A stretch of 64,000 bases of DNA from Microbacterium aoyamense. Lineage in GTDB: Bacteria > Actinomycetota > Actinomycetes > Actinomycetales > Microbacteriaceae. This document shows positions 15,858-26,290 of this stretch, one piece after another (within the stretch, counting starts at the first letter, position 1; each line of letters opens with the position of its first letter). Location: positions 62,001 to 126,000 of the forward strand of contig NZ_JAKNUT010000003.1 in assembly GCF_023155855.1 (NCBI RefSeq), given 5' to 3'. Below the pieces are notes generated by a model. The model saw only the letters and a program-made list of their open reading frames with translations, ran no database searches and was not told the origin of the DNA. A program made the translations under genes and the position numbers.

Positions 15858-16996
15858 CCGGATTCGACACGACCGCCGTCCACGCAGGGCAGGAGTTCGA
15901 CCCCACGACGGGTGCCGTCATCCCCCCCGTGCACTTCTCATCGACGTATGCCCAGGACGGCATCGGCGGGCTTCGCGGCGGTTACGAGTACGGCCGCAGC
16001 GGCAACCCGACCCGGACGGCGCTCGAGACGCAGCTCGCCGCACTCGAAGGCGGCGCGCACGGCGTCTCGTTCGCGTCGGGTCTCGCTGCCGAGGACGCGC
16101 TCCTGCGCGCGGTGCTGAAGCCCGGCGACGAAGTGCTCCTGGGCAACGACGTGTACGGCGGCACGTATCGGCTGATCGCACGGATCCTCGGGCCGTGGGG
16201 CGTGAAGCTCCGCGTCGTCGAGATGAGCGACCTCGCGGCGGTCGAGGCCGCGCTCGCCGAGAGCCCCGCGAAGATCCTCTGGGTCGAGACGCCGAGCAAC
16301 CCGTTGCTCAAGATCAGTGACATCGCGGGCCTGGCACGACTCGGTCGGGCGGCCGGCGCGCTCGTCGTCGTCGACAACACCTTCGCCTCGCCTGCGCTGC
16401 AGCAGCCGCTCGCCCTCGGAGCCGATGTCGTCGTGCACTCGACGACGAAGTACCTCGGCGGGCACTCGGACGTCGTCGGCGGTGCGCTCGTGCTGAACGA
16501 CGACGCGCTCGCCGAGCAGGTGCGCTTCCTGCAGTTCGCCGCCGGCGCGGTGTCGGGGCCCATGGACGCGTGGCTCACGACGCGCGGCATCAAGACCCTC
16601 GGGATCCGGATGCAGCGGCACAGCGAGAACGGGCAGGCGGTCGCGGAGTTCCTCGCCGCCCACCCGAAGGTCGCGCGGGTCTACTACCCCGGCCTCTCGT
16701 CGCATCCCGGACACGACCTCGCCGCACGCCAGATGGCGGGATTCGGCGGGATCGTCTCGGTCGCGTTGACGGATGCCGCGGCCGCCCGCCGCTTCGCCGA
16801 GTCGACGCGGGTCTTCACGCTCGCCGAGTCGCTCGGCGGCGTCGAGTCGCTCGTGAACTACCCCGACGAGATGACCCACGCGTCGGTGCGCGGCACCGAG
16901 CTCGCCGTGCCGCCGGAGGTCGTGCGGCTCTCGGTCGGGATCGAGTCGATCGACGACCTCATCGCGGATCTCGGGCAGGCCCTCGGGGCGCTCTGA
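15854..16996 (+). CDS. Cystathionine gamma-synthase/lyase
   Basis: A 380-residue Cys/Met-metabolism PLP enzyme (fold type I). It shows FSSTYAQDG near the N-terminus, YEYGRSGNPTR, VDNTFASPALQQPL, the cofactor Lys199 in HSTTKYLGGHSDVVGG, and the C-terminal ESLGGVESLVNYP and RLSVGIESIDDL blocks. It either makes cystathionine from an activated homoserine and cysteine or cleaves cystathionine. Paired with the preceding enzyme, it closes the link between cysteine and homocysteine. The start overlaps the upstream stop by four bases, and the stop lies seven bases from a convergent gene. Confidence 0.92.
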   Translation: MTGFDTTAVHAGQEFDPTTGAVIPPVHFSSTYAQDGIGGLRGGYEYGRSGNPTRTALETQLAALEGGAHGVSFASGLAAEDALLRAVLKPGDEVLLGNDVYGGTYRLIARILGPWGVKLRVVEMSDLAAVEAALAESPAKILWVETPSNPLLKISDIAGLARLGRAAGALVVVDNTFASPALQQPLALGADVVVHSTTKYLGGHSDVVGGALVLNDDALAEQVRFLQFAAGAVSGPMDAWLTTRGIKTLGIRMQRHSENGQAVAEFLAAHPKVARVYYPGLSSHPGHDLAARQMAGFGGIVSVALTDAAAARRFAESTRVFTLAESLGGVESLVNYPDEMTHASVRGTELAVPPEVVRLSVGIESIDDLIADLGQALGAL

Positions 16997-17003
16997 CGCG
17001 GAC

Positions 17004-19391
17004 TCAGTCCGCGCCTGCGGCCACGAGCCCATGGCGGAAGGCGTAGGCGACCGCCTCGGCGCGCCCGCGGACTCCGAGCTTGCGATAGATCGCGACGGAG
17101 TGATGCATGACGGTCTTCGCCGAGAGGTGGAGCCGGTCGGCGATCTCCTTGTTCGTGAGTCCGTGCGACAGGAGCGCGAGCACATCGAGCTCACGGGGCG
17201 TGATGGGGCTCGTGCGCGGAGGCGGTGCCGGCGTCTCGGCGCTGTGCCGACGGAGCCAGGCGATGGCCACCGCGCTCGCGTCGGCGGCCGAGAGGAGACC
17301 GCCCTCCGCGACGTGCTGCGCGAAGCGGTGCGGCTGGAGCATGTTGCGCGTGCGCCGGCATGCCTCGTCGAAGAGCGGTCGCGTGGACGGGGCCATGGAG
17401 CGCAGGATCCGCTCCAGGTCGATCCGCACGACGCCGATGAGTCGGGCGGTGACCGCAGCGGCGTCGTCATCGGTCACGCGCGACGCGATGAGCACCGTGT
17501 GCACGAAGGAGATGCCGGAGAGCGCCGACCAGCCGCGACGGATGCCGAGCTCCAGGCGCAGAGCACACCAGTGCGCCGCGGAGGCGAGGTGCCCCGCCCG
17601 CTGCTCGCGCATGGTGAGGGCCGCGTACATGAACGACTCGAGCACCGCGTCGCTCAATCGGCGGGCGATCGCGAACCCCTCCTCGAGACGGGGAACCGGC
17701 GGATGATCGGGAACCTGGTCGAGCGGAAGGGTGTTGAGCAGCATGATGCCCCACGCGATGGACGACAGATCGCCGGTCCGCTGCGCCCGCTCTAGTGCGC
17801 GCAGGCCGATCTCGATGGCCGCGGCCGGGCCATCCGTGTGATGCAGTGCTCCCGCCGCCCACATCTCGAACCGTGCCGTCCATGCCGGCAGGTCGGCCGC
17901 CGCCGCCATCGCGCGGCCCTCGATGGACGCCGTCACCGAGAACCGCAGGTCACCCGTCGTCGTGCCGTTGTGGACGGCGATCATCCACGCCTGAAGGCTG
18001 AGGATCGTATCGTCGGCGAGAGCAGCGCCCTGTTGCCAGCGCTGCGTGACGAGCTCGACGGAGTCCTGCGCGTCGGGAGCCAGCGCGATCATGCGCGAGG
18101 ACCACAGCAGCGCCGCAGCCCGCAGCGCACGGGTCAGTGGGAGCGCTGGACGGGATCTGAGCGCGGCATCCAACACCTCGCCGATGGTCGCGCCGATCTC
18201 GGAAGCCTCGAGCACGGGTGCCGCGGATACCGCCAGTTCGACGGCGGCCACCGGGTCCTCTCGCATGAGGGTTCGCAGCTCGATGTCGACATCGCGTCGC
18301 AGCACCCGCAGGCGCTCGATCGCCTCGGACGCACGGAGTTCGGCCCTCGCGGACGCGCCCTCGGCGGCGAGGGCCTGCAGGTAGCGCCGGCGGGCGTCTT
18401 CGCCGTGGTCCGCTGCTCTTTCGCGCACGTACGCCCGGACGATCGGCAGAAGGCCGAGTTCGGGTTCCGAGAATCCGGCCCGCGGATCCACGAGACGCAG
18501 GTCGACGAGTCGTTCGAGATCGTCGAGCACCGCTGCCAGCGGTCGACCGGAGACCGTGACGGCCGCATCGAGCGGGAATCGACCGTGGAACGCCGAGAGG
18601 CGCTCGAGCAGGTCGACCTGGTCGGGCTCGAGGGTCGCGATCGTGGCATGCAGCGTCGCCCGCATGCTGCCCTGCGACGATCTCAGCAGCTCCAGATCGA
18701 CGGGGTGATCGGGTTCCGCGCCCAGCTCTCGCGCGAGTGCCGTGAGTGAGAGCAGACGGGTCCGCGCGGCTGCCAGCTCGATCGCGAGCGGGAGGCCTCC
18801 GACGAGATCGCAGATCTCGCCGACGGCGAAGACCCCCTCGTCATCGGGGATGACGCCCACGCGCTCGGCGGCGCGGAGGAACAAGCGGACGGACGGACTC
18901 GCGCGGACCTCGGCGAGGGTCGCTTCGGCGTTCGGCACCTCGAGCGACGTGAGCAGGAGCGTGGTCGAGCTGCGCACCTCGGGCACACGGTTCGTGGCGA
19001 GCACGACGGTCGTGCGGTGAGCGTGCTCGACGAAGGAGCGCAGCTCGGCGTCGTCGAGCTCGAAGTCCTCGGCGTGGTCGACGACGATGATGGTCCGGTT
19101 CGAGGCGACCGATGCTGAGAGCACGTCCCGGGCGGACGCGTCGCCGACCGCCGGCCAGACGCCCAGACATCGTGCGATCGCTTCGATGAGGGTGTCCTCG
19201 GCGGCAGTCGATGATCGCAGATCGATCCACCAGATCGCGGACGGGTCGTCAGCGCCGTCGCGCAGCGCCGTGGTGAGCAGCGCGCTCTTGCCGACGCCGG
19301 GTGCTCCCGTGACGACGACGACGCCGCCCAGCGTCTGGGAGACGATGCGCGTGAGCTCGGCGTACTCCCGCTCGCGCCCCACCAGTTCCAC
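17004..19391 (-). CDS. Large ATPase-LuxR transcriptional regulator
   Basis: A regulator of about 795 residues. The N-terminal NTPase domain begins ELVGREREYAEL and has a P-loop at residues 29-36 (GAPGVGKS) and a Walker B-like IIVVDHAED. A long helical, TPR-like middle follows. The C-terminal LuxR helix-turn-helix is complete (ITPRELDVLALLSHGLTNKEIADRLHLSAKTV). The GTG at 19391 is chosen because homology starts there and a GGGGG tract precedes it. A GTG at 19481 would add a 30-residue Arg-rich stretch that looks non-coding. A TACTCT box at 19485-19490 on this strand may be the -10. The regulated genes are unknown. Confidence 0.85.
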   Translation of the reverse strand: MELVGREREYAELTRIVSQTLGGVVVVTGAPGVGKSALLTTALRDGADDPSAIWWIDLRSSTAAEDTLIEAIARCLGVWPAVGDASARDVLSASVASNRTIIVVDHAEDFELDDAELRSFVEHAHRTTVVLATNRVPEVRSSTTLLLTSLEVPNAEATLAEVRASPSVRLFLRAAERVGVIPDDEGVFAVGEICDLVGGLPLAIELAAARTRLLSLTALARELGAEPDHPVDLELLRSSQGSMRATLHATIATLEPDQVDLLERLSAFHGRFPLDAAVTVSGRPLAAVLDDLERLVDLRLVDPRAGFSEPELGLLPIVRAYVRERAADHGEDARRRYLQALAAEGASARAELRASEAIERLRVLRRDVDIELRTLMREDPVAAVELAVSAAPVLEASEIGATIGEVLDAALRSRPALPLTRALRAAALLWSSRMIALAPDAQDSVELVTQRWQQGAALADDTILSLQAWMIAVHNGTTTGDLRFSVTASIEGRAMAAAADLPAWTARFEMWAAGALHHTDGPAAAIEIGLRALERAQRTGDLSSIAWGIMLLNTLPLDQVPDHPPVPRLEEGFAIARRLSDAVLESFMYAALTMREQRAGHLASAAHWCALRLELGIRRGWSALSGISFVHTVLIASRVTDDDAAAVTARLIGVVRIDLERILRSMAPSTRPLFDEACRRTRNMLQPHRFAQHVAEGGLLSAADASAVAIAWLRRHSAETPAPPPRTSPITPRELDVLALLSHGLTNKEIADRLHLSAKTVMHHSVAIYRKLGVRGRAEAVAYAFRHGLVAAGAD

Positions 19392-19532
19392 ACCGGCCCC
19401 CAGCGGGCACCGCGTGCGCCTCCGGTCGCAACGGGGGGATCGGCGACGGCCACGGAGACGGGTGCGGACCCGTGACGCCACCCTAGAGTACGAGCGGGAT
19501 GAGCGGCAGTCCGAATCGTGCCGCCTCGTCCG

Positions 19533-20189
19533 TCAGGCTGCCGCGGCGGACTCCTCGACCCACCCGGCCGTCGCCACGGCGGTCGCGGCGTCCGTCATGG
19601 CGGTCGCCACGGCCCCTGCCCGAGCCTCGGGTGAGATGTCGACGCCGTGCGCGTGGACGAACGTGACGTCGCTGATGCCGACGAATCCGAAGATCGTGCG
19701 CAGATACGGCTCGAAGTGATCGAGGGAGTGCAGGGGACTCGCCGCACTGTAGTCGCTTCCGGACGACGTCACGACGATCATGCGCTTGCCTTCGAGGAGC
19801 GGCCGCGGGATACCGTTCTCGTCGAAGCGGAAGAGGTATCCGGGCTGCACGATGCAGTCGATGTAGTACTTCAGCGCGTACGGGATGCCGAAGTTCCACA
19901 TCGGCGCGGTCACGACATACGCATCCGCGTCACGGAAGCGTGCGATCTCGCGCTCGATCTGCCGCCAGGACTGCTCGTGCTCGCGGCCGATCGGCATTCC
20001 GGTGAGCAGCGTGTACTTGGCCTCGATGTTGTCGCCGGCGATGGCCGGCAGGTCGGCTTGGAAGAGGTCGAGGGTCTCGATGTCGACGTCGGACCGCTCG
20101 CGGGCGAGTTTTCCGAGCAGCTCACGCGAGATCCCGAGTGTCGTCGATCCGTCCAGCCGAGGCGACGCGACGATGTGGAGCAGTTTCAT
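19533..20189 (-). CDS. azoR: FMN-dependent NADH:azo/quinone oxidoreductase
   Basis: A 218-residue flavodoxin-fold enzyme of the AzoR family, which reduces azo dyes and quinones by two-electron transfer from NAD(P)H. Landmarks are LLHIVASPRLDGSTT (FMN phosphate loop, Ser-rich), the APMWNFGIPYALKYYID block near residues 94-109 that contacts the isoalloxazine ring, and VTSSGSDY in the second FMN loop. GGAAGGAT precedes the ATG at good spacing. It lies downstream of the LacI gene on the same strand, 158 bases away, and probably has its own promoter. Confidence 0.9.
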   Translation of the reverse strand: MKLLHIVASPRLDGSTTLGISRELLGKLARERSDVDIETLDLFQADLPAIAGDNIEAKYTLLTGMPIGREHEQSWRQIEREIARFRDADAYVVTAPMWNFGIPYALKYYIDCIVQPGYLFRFDENGIPRPLLEGKRMIVVTSSGSDYSAASPLHSLDHFEPYLRTIFGFVGISDVTFVHAHGVDISPEARAGAVATAMTDAATAVATAGWVEESAAAA

Positions 20190-20347
20190 GACTCATCCTT
20201 CCGTTCGGTGCCGAGAGGCGGGATGACGGTCATCAGGCGATGTCCGGGCAGGAGGTGTCGGCGCTCACTCGCGTGCCGATACCAGCAGACCCGGCACGCG
20301 ATGGCGGCCGCATCGGGCATACGCCCTATCTCCTGCGCGCGCCGTCC

Positions 20348-21358
20348 TCACCGACCGGCGGTCGAGGCGCGGACCACGAGTTCGGGTGGGAAGACCGTCT
20401 GTCGGGGGATCGAGTCGGGGTCGGATGCCTCTTCCAGCACGATCCGCAGGGCCGTACGCCCGATCATCCGGCTCGGCTGACGGATCGACGAGAGCGGCAC
20501 GGCGGCGGCTCCGGCGAACGGGATGTCGTCGAAGCCGATGATCGCGATGTCGTCGGGAACGACGGCGCGACCGTCGACGACGAGGGACTGCAGGAGGCCG
20601 AGGGCGACCAGGTCGTTCGAGGCGAAGAGCGCATCGGGCCACTCGCGTCGAGGGCGGGACAGGATGCGGGCGCCGGCCAGGGCGCCTTCGTCGACGGTCA
20701 TCGCCGAGGTCGCGACGACCTCGAGGTCGACGTGCGCCGAGGCGTTCTCCGCAGCAGCCCGCGCGCCCGCGAGGCGATCGGTGACCTGCCGCATGTCGAA
20801 CGGACCGCCGACGAACGCGATGCGGCGGCGGCCGGTCGCGATCAGGTGGTCGACGGCGAGGCGCCCGCCGGCGACGCTGTCGACCGACACGGACGAGAAG
20901 CGCCCGTCTCCGCTGAACCGGTCGACGAGGACGGCTGCGATCCCACCCGCCTTGAGCTGTCTCAGCCGCGGCGTGACGTCCCCGTACGGAGCGATCAGCA
21001 GACCGCGGACCTGCTGCTCCTGGAACAGGTCGAGGTACATGCGCTCGCGCGTCGGGTCCTCGTCGGTGTTGCCGTAGAGGATCGCGATGCTGTGGCGCGT
21101 CGCTTCGTCTTCGGCGCCGCGCACGACGTCGTTGTAGAACGGGTTCTGGCCGTCGAGCACGACGAAGCCCACGGTCGTCGACACGCCGGCGCGGAGCTTT
21201 CTGGCCGCGTCGTTGCGCACGTAGCCGAGCTCCTCGATCGCTCGGGTCACACGGTCGACCGAGTCCGACGAGACCTCGTCGGGCCGGTTGAGGACATTCG
21301 AGACCGTGCCCACCGATACGCCCGCGCGTTGCGCGACGTCACGGATGCTGACCGGCAC
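20348..21358 (-). CDS. LacI-family repressor of the rhamnose-type importer
   Basis: A 336-residue LacI-family regulator. The N-terminal helix-turn-helix reads VSIRDVAQRAGVSVGTVSNVLNRPDEVS, followed by the hinge helix (RNDAARKLRAG) and a periplasmic-binding-protein-like core ending with GFDDIPFA and the SSIRQP block. The GTG at 21358 is preferred over the ATG at 21370 because GGAGG stands five bases before it. The gene is divergent from a sugar ABC operon, and two dyads (21443-21452 and the perfect palindrome 21455-21466) lie between them. It most likely represses the importer and responds to its sugar. Confidence 0.9.
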   Translation of the reverse strand: MPVSIRDVAQRAGVSVGTVSNVLNRPDEVSSDSVDRVTRAIEELGYVRNDAARKLRAGVSTTVGFVVLDGQNPFYNDVVRGAEDEATRHSIAILYGNTDEDPTRERMYLDLFQEQQVRGLLIAPYGDVTPRLRQLKAGGIAAVLVDRFSGDGRFSSVSVDSVAGGRLAVDHLIATGRRRIAFVGGPFDMRQVTDRLAGARAAAENASAHVDLEVVATSAMTVDEGALAGARILSRPRREWPDALFASNDLVALGLLQSLVVDGRAVVPDDIAIIGFDDIPFAGAAAVPLSSIRQPSRMIGRTALRIVLEEASDPDSIPRQTVFPPELVVRASTAGR

Positions 21359-21442
21359 GGCATCCTCCATCCCTCATCGGATCACGATTCGGTCATTGTC
21401 GTCCTTCGACTTGACCACCACTGTCGGCGCTCTTAGAGTAGC

Positions 21443-21466
21443 TTGAAATCAACCTGAATCGATTCA
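21443..21466. promoter_or_regulatory. LacI-family operator pair
   Basis: TTGA-AA-TCAA (21443-21452) is followed after two bases by TGAATCGATTCA (21455-21466), a perfect 12-bp palindrome with the central CG typical of LacI-family sites. Confidence 0.7.
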
Positions 21467-21519
21467 CCAGTTTTCAGAGGATCGTTTCATTCCGCTGAAC
21501 CTCAACGAGGAGGAGCCCC

Positions 21520-23049
21520 GTGGCTCTCGATGCCGATCCGCAGCCCGAAGCGGCGCACGCCCTCGAGCTCCGACGCGTCGTCAAGTCGTTCGGACCCGTC
21601 GTCGCCCTTCGCTCGGGCAACCTCACGCTCGACCGCGGCTCGATCCACGCGCTCATCGGTGAGAACGGCGCGGGCAAGTCCACGCTCGTCAAGATCATCG
21701 CGGGGCTCTACCGCCGCGACTCGGGCGAGTTCCTCCTCGACGGAGAGTCGGTCGACTTCACGAGCACGGCGCAGTCGAAGGCATCCGGCATCGCCGTCAT
21801 CTATCAGGAGCCGACGCTGTTCCCCGACCTGTCGGTGACCGAGAACATCTTCATGGGGCGCCAGCCCACCAATCGCATCGGCCGCATCGATCGCAAGGCG
21901 ATGCGCACCGAGGCCACCGAGATCTTCCAGCGTCTGGGCGTCGGGCTCGACCCGGACCGCATCACCGAAGGCCTGTCGATCGCCGATCAGCAGATCATCG
22001 AGATCGCGAAGGCGATCTCTCTGGACGCGCGCGTCCTCATCATGGACGAGCCGACCGCCGCGCTCTCGGGCGTCGAGGTCGAGAGGCTCTTCGCAGTCGC
22101 CCGCAGCCTGCGCGACGAGGGTCGTGCACTCCTGTTCATCTCGCATCGCTTCGACGAGGTCTTCGCCCTGTGCGACACCGTGACCGTCATGCGCGACGGC
22201 TCGTACGTCGAGACGACTCCGATCGCCGAGACGACGGTCGACGAACTCGTGCGCCAGATGGTCGGCCGCGACGTGACCGAACTCTTCCCCAAGCTGCCGG
22301 CCGAGGTCGGCGACGTCGTCCTCTCGGTCGAGGGACTCACTCGCAAGGGCGTCTTCCGCGACATCACGTTCGACCTGCGTGCGGGCGAGATCGTCGGACT
22401 CGCGGGACTCGTCGGCGCAGGTCGCAGCGAGGTCGCGCGCGCGGTGTTCGGCGTGGACGTCTACGAGTCGGGGTCGGTGACGCTGCACGGCAAGGCACTG
22501 CCGAAGGGCAACCCGCGGCTCGCGACGAGCCGCGGCATCGCGCTCGTTCCCGAGGACCGCCGCAAGCAGGGTCTCGTGCTCGATGACGGCGTCTCGCGCA
22601 ACATCACCCTCGCGATCCGGCAGAAGCTCGCGAAGTGGGGCCTCATCTGGAACGGCCTCGAGAACGAGGCGGCACAGGTGTGGGCGAGTCGCCTCGAAGT
22701 GAAGACGCAGGCGCTGGATGCCGAGACCGGCACGCTCTCGGGCGGCAACCAGCAGAAGGTCGTGCTGGGCAAGTGGCTCGCGACCGAGCCCACGGTGCTG
22801 ATCGTCGACGAGCCCACGCGCGGCATCGACGTCGGAACGAAGTCCGAAGTGCACCGCCTCCTGAGCGAGCTCGCACAGCAGGGACTCGCCATCCTCATGA
22901 TCTCGTCAGAACTCCCGGAGGTGCTCGGCATGGCCGACCGCGTGCTGGTCATGCGCGAGGGGCGCCTCACCGGCGAGTTCCCGCGTGAAGACGCCACACC
23001 CGAAGCAGTCATGTACGCCGCGACGGCGGATGCGGAGGCCGCCGCGTGA
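21520..23049 (+). CDS. rhaT: Sugar ABC transporter ATPase (rhamnose type), two nucleotide-binding domains
   Basis: A 509-residue tandem ATPase of the monosaccharide (RbsA/MglA/RhaT) class. The first domain has Walker A GENGAGKS (about 47-54), the signature region LSIADQQ and Walker [13 protein letters not shown]. The second has the family-typical degenerate Walker A (GLVGAGRSE, about 297-305) and the signature [15 protein letters not shown]. The GTG at 21520 follows GAGGAGGAG. It is the first gene of a four-gene operon with overlapping starts. The rhamnose assignment rests on the binding protein encoded last. Confidence 0.88.
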   Translation: MALDADPQPEAAHALELRRVVKSFGPVVALRSGNLTLDRGSIHALIGENGAGKSTLVKIIAGLYRRDSGEFLLDGESVDFTSTAQSKASGIAVIYQEPTLFPDLSVTENIFMGRQPTNRIGRIDRKAMRTEATEIFQRLGVGLDPDRITEGLSIADQQIIEIAKAISLDARVLIMDEPTAALSGVEVERLFAVARSLRDEGRALLFISHRFDEVFALCDTVTVMRDGSYVETTPIAETTVDELVRQMVGRDVTELFPKLPAEVGDVVLSVEGLTRKGVFRDITFDLRAGEIVGLAGLVGAGRSEVARAVFGVDVYESGSVTLHGKALPKGNPRLATSRGIALVPEDRRKQGLVLDDGVSRNITLAIRQKLAKWGLIWNGLENEAAQVWASRLEVKTQALDAETGTLSGGNQQKVVLGKWLATEPTVLIVDEPTRGIDVGTKSEVHRLLSELAQQGLAILMISSELPEVLGMADRVLVMREGRLTGEFPREDATPEAVMYAATADAEAAA

Positions 23050-24086
23050 GCACCACCACCACCGCCCCCGTCAAGCCGGGCACGAGCAGCGCGGCCCGGA
23101 TCGTCCGCAGCATCGCGACCGCACGTGAAACGGGCATCGGCATCGCGCTGGTGCTCGTCATCGTCGCCGCCACCGCGGCGAACCCCACGTTCCTCTTCTC
23201 GAACGACGGCTTCCGAGACCTGTTGCTGACGCCGTCGCTCCTGCTCCTCGTCGCCGTCGGCCAGGCGATCGTCATCATCACCCGCAACGTCGATCTCTCG
23301 GTCGGCTCGATCGTCGGGCTGACGGCCTATCTCACGGGCCGCCTCTTCATCGACATCGAGGGCATCCCGATCATCCTCGTGTTCGTCGGCGGCGTCGTCC
23401 TGGGCGGTCTGCTGGGGGCGGTCAACGGCCTGCTCGTCGCATGGGCGAAGGTTCCGGCGCTCGTGATCACGCTCGGCACGATGTACATCTACCGCGGCAT
23501 CAACGTCGCCTGGACGGGATCGGACCGCATCAACGCCTCCGACCTGCCGAAGGAGTTCCGCGGCCTCGGCACCGATCAACTGCTCGGCATCCCGGTGCTC
23601 ACGATCATCGCCGTCGTCGTCCTCATCGCCGCAGCCTGGTACCTGCGCAACATCCGGGGCGGACGCGAGTTCTACGCGATCGGCTCCGACCCCGCTGCCG
23701 CGCACCTCTACGGGCTCAAGGTCAACCAGCGCATCATCACCGCCTTCGTCGTCTCGGGCGCGCTGTCGGGCCTCGCCGGTGTGCTCTACGCCGCGCGGTA
23801 CGGCACGGTCAGCTCGGCCGCGGGCTTCGGGTGGGAACTGCAGGCCATCGGCGCTGCGGTCATCGGCGGCGTGGCGATCTCGGGCGGCGTCGGGACGGTG
23901 TGGGGCGCGGCGATCGGCGCGTTCCTGCTGCTCACGATCAACCGCGCGCTGCCCATTCTGGGCATCGACGACTTCTGGCAGCGCGCCGTCGTCGGCGTCC
24001 TGATCCTCGGCTCGATCGTGCTGGACCGCGTGCTCGCGATCAGACAGCATCGACGACTCATCGCACAGAGGGAGGAGGGCCGATGA
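23046..24086 (+). CDS. rhaP: Sugar ABC transporter permease 1
   Basis: A 346-residue inner-membrane permease of the RbsC/BPD_transp_2 class with about nine to ten membrane helices. Typical elements are [31 protein letters not shown] and the loop [14 protein letters not shown] that meets the ATPase. It overlaps the ATPase gene by four bases upstream (GTGA) and the second permease downstream (ATGA). With the neighbouring permease it should form a heterodimeric channel. Confidence 0.88.
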   Translation: MSTTTTAPVKPGTSSAARIVRSIATARETGIGIALVLVIVAATAANPTFLFSNDGFRDLLLTPSLLLLVAVGQAIVIITRNVDLSVGSIVGLTAYLTGRLFIDIEGIPIILVFVGGVVLGGLLGAVNGLLVAWAKVPALVITLGTMYIYRGINVAWTGSDRINASDLPKEFRGLGTDQLLGIPVLTIIAVVVLIAAAWYLRNIRGGREFYAIGSDPAAAHLYGLKVNQRIITAFVVSGALSGLAGVLYAARYGTVSSAAGFGWELQAIGAAVIGGVAISGGVGTVWGAAIGAFLLLTINRALPILGIDDFWQRAVVGVLILGSIVLDRVLAIRQHRRLIAQREEGR

Positions 24087-25150
24087 GCGCCGTCGCCACC
24101 GAGACCGTCACGGCTCGCCGCTACCAGTCCTACGCTCGCCCGCTCTGGCGGCGCGCCCTGCTGACGCGCGAGATGGCGATCATCGCGATCCTCTTCCTCG
24201 TCATCGTCGTCTCGCTGATCGCCGTGCCGAACTTCGACAGTCCGCTGACGGTCACCTACCTGCTGCGCGACATCGCGCCGATCCTGCTCATCGCGTTGCC
24301 GATGACGCTCATCATCATCACGGAGGAGATCGATCTCTCGGTCGCCTCGATCGTCGGCCTGTCGTCGGTGATGACCGGCATCCTGACGCAGGCGGGGCTG
24401 CCGTTCCCGGTCGCGGCGATCCTCGCGATCCTCGTGGGCACCGTCGCGGGCGCCTTCAACGGCTTCCTGGTGACGGTCGTCGGGCTCCCGTCGCTCGCCG
24501 TCACGATCGGCACGCTCGCGCTCTTCCGCGGCATCGCGGTGGGGCTCTTGGGCACGACGGCGATCACGGACTTCCCCGAGGAGTGGACCGACCTCGCGAA
24601 GGCGAACATCCCGGGCACGCCCGTTCCCGTCATCATGATCCCGTTCGTCGTGCTCGCGATCGTGTTCGCGATCCTGCTGCACTTCACGCCGTTCGGCCGC
24701 TCGCTCTACGCGATCGGTCTCAACAAAGAGGCGGCGCACTTCTCGGGCATCGACGTCGGCCGCACGAAGTTCCTGCTGTTCGTCATGTCGGGCGCCGTCT
24801 CGGGTTTCGCGGGCGTCTATTTCACCCTGCTGTACTCCAACGCCCGCGGCGACAACGCGATGGGCATGGAGCTGCAGGTCATCGCGGCCGTGCTGCTGGG
24901 CGGGGTCTCGATCTTCGGCGGTCGCGGGGCGCTGCACGGCGTCATCGCGGGCGTCCTGCTCATCGGCATCCTCGGCAGCGCCCTGCGCCTCGCCGGCGTC
25001 ACGAGCGACATCATCAACGTCATCACGGGAGTGCTCCTCATCCTCTCCGTGGTCTCGGCAAGCCTCCTCGCATGGGTGCACCGGCGTCAGTCGGCAGCCA
25101 TCGGGAAGCGAAGGGGACGACGCGCAGCAGCGTCCGCCCCGACCCTGTAA
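24083..25150 (+). CDS. rhaQ: Sugar ABC transporter permease 2
   Basis: A 355-residue permease paralogous to the upstream one. It shows [32 protein letters not shown] and the coupling loop [14 protein letters not shown], with about nine to ten hydrophobic segments. The N-terminus is short and basic; the C-terminus ends in an Arg/Lys-rich cytoplasmic tail. The ATG at 24083 follows GGAGGAGGG and overlaps the upstream stop. Two distinct permeases plus one tandem ATPase match rhamnose and autoinducer-2 type importers. Confidence 0.88.
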   Translation: MSAVATETVTARRYQSYARPLWRRALLTREMAIIAILFLVIVVSLIAVPNFDSPLTVTYLLRDIAPILLIALPMTLIIITEEIDLSVASIVGLSSVMTGILTQAGLPFPVAAILAILVGTVAGAFNGFLVTVVGLPSLAVTIGTLALFRGIAVGLLGTTAITDFPEEWTDLAKANIPGTPVPVIMIPFVVLAIVFAILLHFTPFGRSLYAIGLNKEAAHFSGIDVGRTKFLLFVMSGAVSGFAGVYFTLLYSNARGDNAMGMELQVIAAVLLGGVSIFGGRGALHGVIAGVLLIGILGSALRLAGVTSDIINVITGVLLILSVVSASLLAWVHRRQSAAIGKRRGRRAAASAPTL

Positions 25151-25190
25151 CACCACACCCGCGAGTCCTCTCGCACCAAGGAAGGAAACA

Positions 25191-26240
25191 ATGATGTTCG
25201 GAATGAAGCGCACGCGGCGCGCTGGTGTCGTCGCCGCTGTTGCTCTGGGCGTGGCGCTCGTCGCGGCCGGATGCTCCAGCTCGGGCGGAGACAGCGGTGG
25301 CGACGCCGGCGGGGACGGCGGCGACGCCAACCTGACGATCACGATGCTGCCGAAGAACCTCGGCAACCCGTACTTCGACACGTCGACCGGCGGCGCCGAA
25401 GAGGCGACCGAGGAGTTCGGCGGCACGTTCGAAGAGGTCGGCCCGTCGGAGGCATCGCCCACGTCGCAGGTGCAGTACATCCAGACGGCCGCCCAGCAGG
25501 GCGCCGGCGGCCTCATCGTCTCGGCGAACGACCCCGAGGCCCTCTGCGACGCGCTCGACGAGGCGCGTTCGGCGGGCGTCAAGGTCGTGACCTTCGACTC
25601 CGACACGAACCCCGAGTGCCGCGACCTGTTCATCAACCAGGCCACGTCCGAGGGCATCGCGAAGATCCAGGTCGACCTCATCGCCGAGCAGATCGGTGAC
25701 GAGGGTCAGGTCGCCGTTCTGTCGGCGTCGGCCAATGCGACGAACCAGAACGCGTGGATCGCGACGATGGAGGAGCTCCTCGCGGCCGACCACCCGAACA
25801 TCGAGCTCGTCGAGGTCGCGTACGGCGACGACGACGACCAGACCTCGTTCGACAAGACGGCGGCCCTGCTGCAGACCTACCCGGAGCTGAAGGGCATCAT
25901 CTCGCCCACGACGGTCGGCATCTCGGCGGCGGCGCGCTACCTCTCGACGTCGGAGTACAAGGGCAAGGTCGCGTTGACCGGCCTCGGCACCCCGAACCAG
26001 ATGCGCGAGTACGTCGAGGACGGCACCGTCACGGCGTTCGCGCTGTGGAACCCGGCCGACCTCGGCTACCTCGCCGCGTGGGCGACGCAGGCGCTCATCA
26101 CGGGCGAGATCACCGGTGAAGTGGGCGACTCGTTCGAGGCCGGCAAGCTCGGCTCGTTCGAGGTCGGCGCCGACGGCGGCGTGCTGCTCGGCGACCCGTA
26201 CGTGTTCGACGCCGACAACATCGGAGACTTCGACTTCTGA
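25191..26240 (+). CDS. rhaS: Rhamnose-type ABC transporter substrate-binding lipoprotein
   Basis: A 349-residue lipoprotein. The basic start (KRTRR), hydrophobic core and lipobox VAAGC place the lipid at Cys28, and a Gly/Asp-rich linker follows. The mature protein is a type I periplasmic-binding fold. Its blocks LPKNLGNPYFDTSTGG, SPTSQVQYIQTAAQQG, TFDSDTNPECR and SPTTVGISAAARYLS match what I know of the RhaS rhamnose-binding family. AAGGAAGG precedes the ATG. A strong hairpin follows the stop. Rhamnose is the best guess; no rhamnose catabolic gene is in the window. Confidence 0.85.
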   Translation: MMFGMKRTRRAGVVAAVALGVALVAAGCSSSGGDSGGDAGGDGGDANLTITMLPKNLGNPYFDTSTGGAEEATEEFGGTFEEVGPSEASPTSQVQYIQTAAQQGAGGLIVSANDPEALCDALDEARSAGVKVVTFDSDTNPECRDLFINQATSEGIAKIQVDLIAEQIGDEGQVAVLSASANATNQNAWIATMEELLAADHPNIELVEVAYGDDDDQTSFDKTAALLQTYPELKGIISPTTVGISAAARYLSTSEYKGKVALTGLGTPNQMREYVEDGTVTAFALWNPADLGYLAAWATQALITGEITGEVGDSFEAGKLGSFEVGADGGVLLGDPYVFDADNIGDFDF

Positions 26241-26250
26241 GCCTCCTCCT

Positions 26251-26290
26251 GAAGAGCCCGGTCCGCATCAGCGGTCCGGGCTCTTCTTCT
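26251..26290. terminator. Bidirectional intrinsic terminator
   Basis: Two 16-base arms (GAAGAGCCCGGTCCGC and its partner) pair with a single T-T mismatch around an ATCA loop, followed by TTCT. It lies between the binding-protein gene and the convergent lactate permease gene and overlaps the stop of the latter. Confidence 0.85.

Noticed and set aside
17004..17039. Intrinsic terminator between the gamma-synthase and the LuxR-type gene
   Set aside because: The gap is only seven bases and no hairpin with a T tract is visible.
19392..19481. Longer N-terminus for the ATPase-LuxR regulator
   Set aside because: The extra 30 residues are Arg-rich with no ribosome site before the GTG at 19481; the ATPase homology begins at 19391. 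Kept as an alternative only.
22461..25681. Overlapping minus-strand open frames opposite the importer operon
   Set aside because: They are highly charged, with no recognisable domain; the plus strand encodes a complete and coherent ABC operon.
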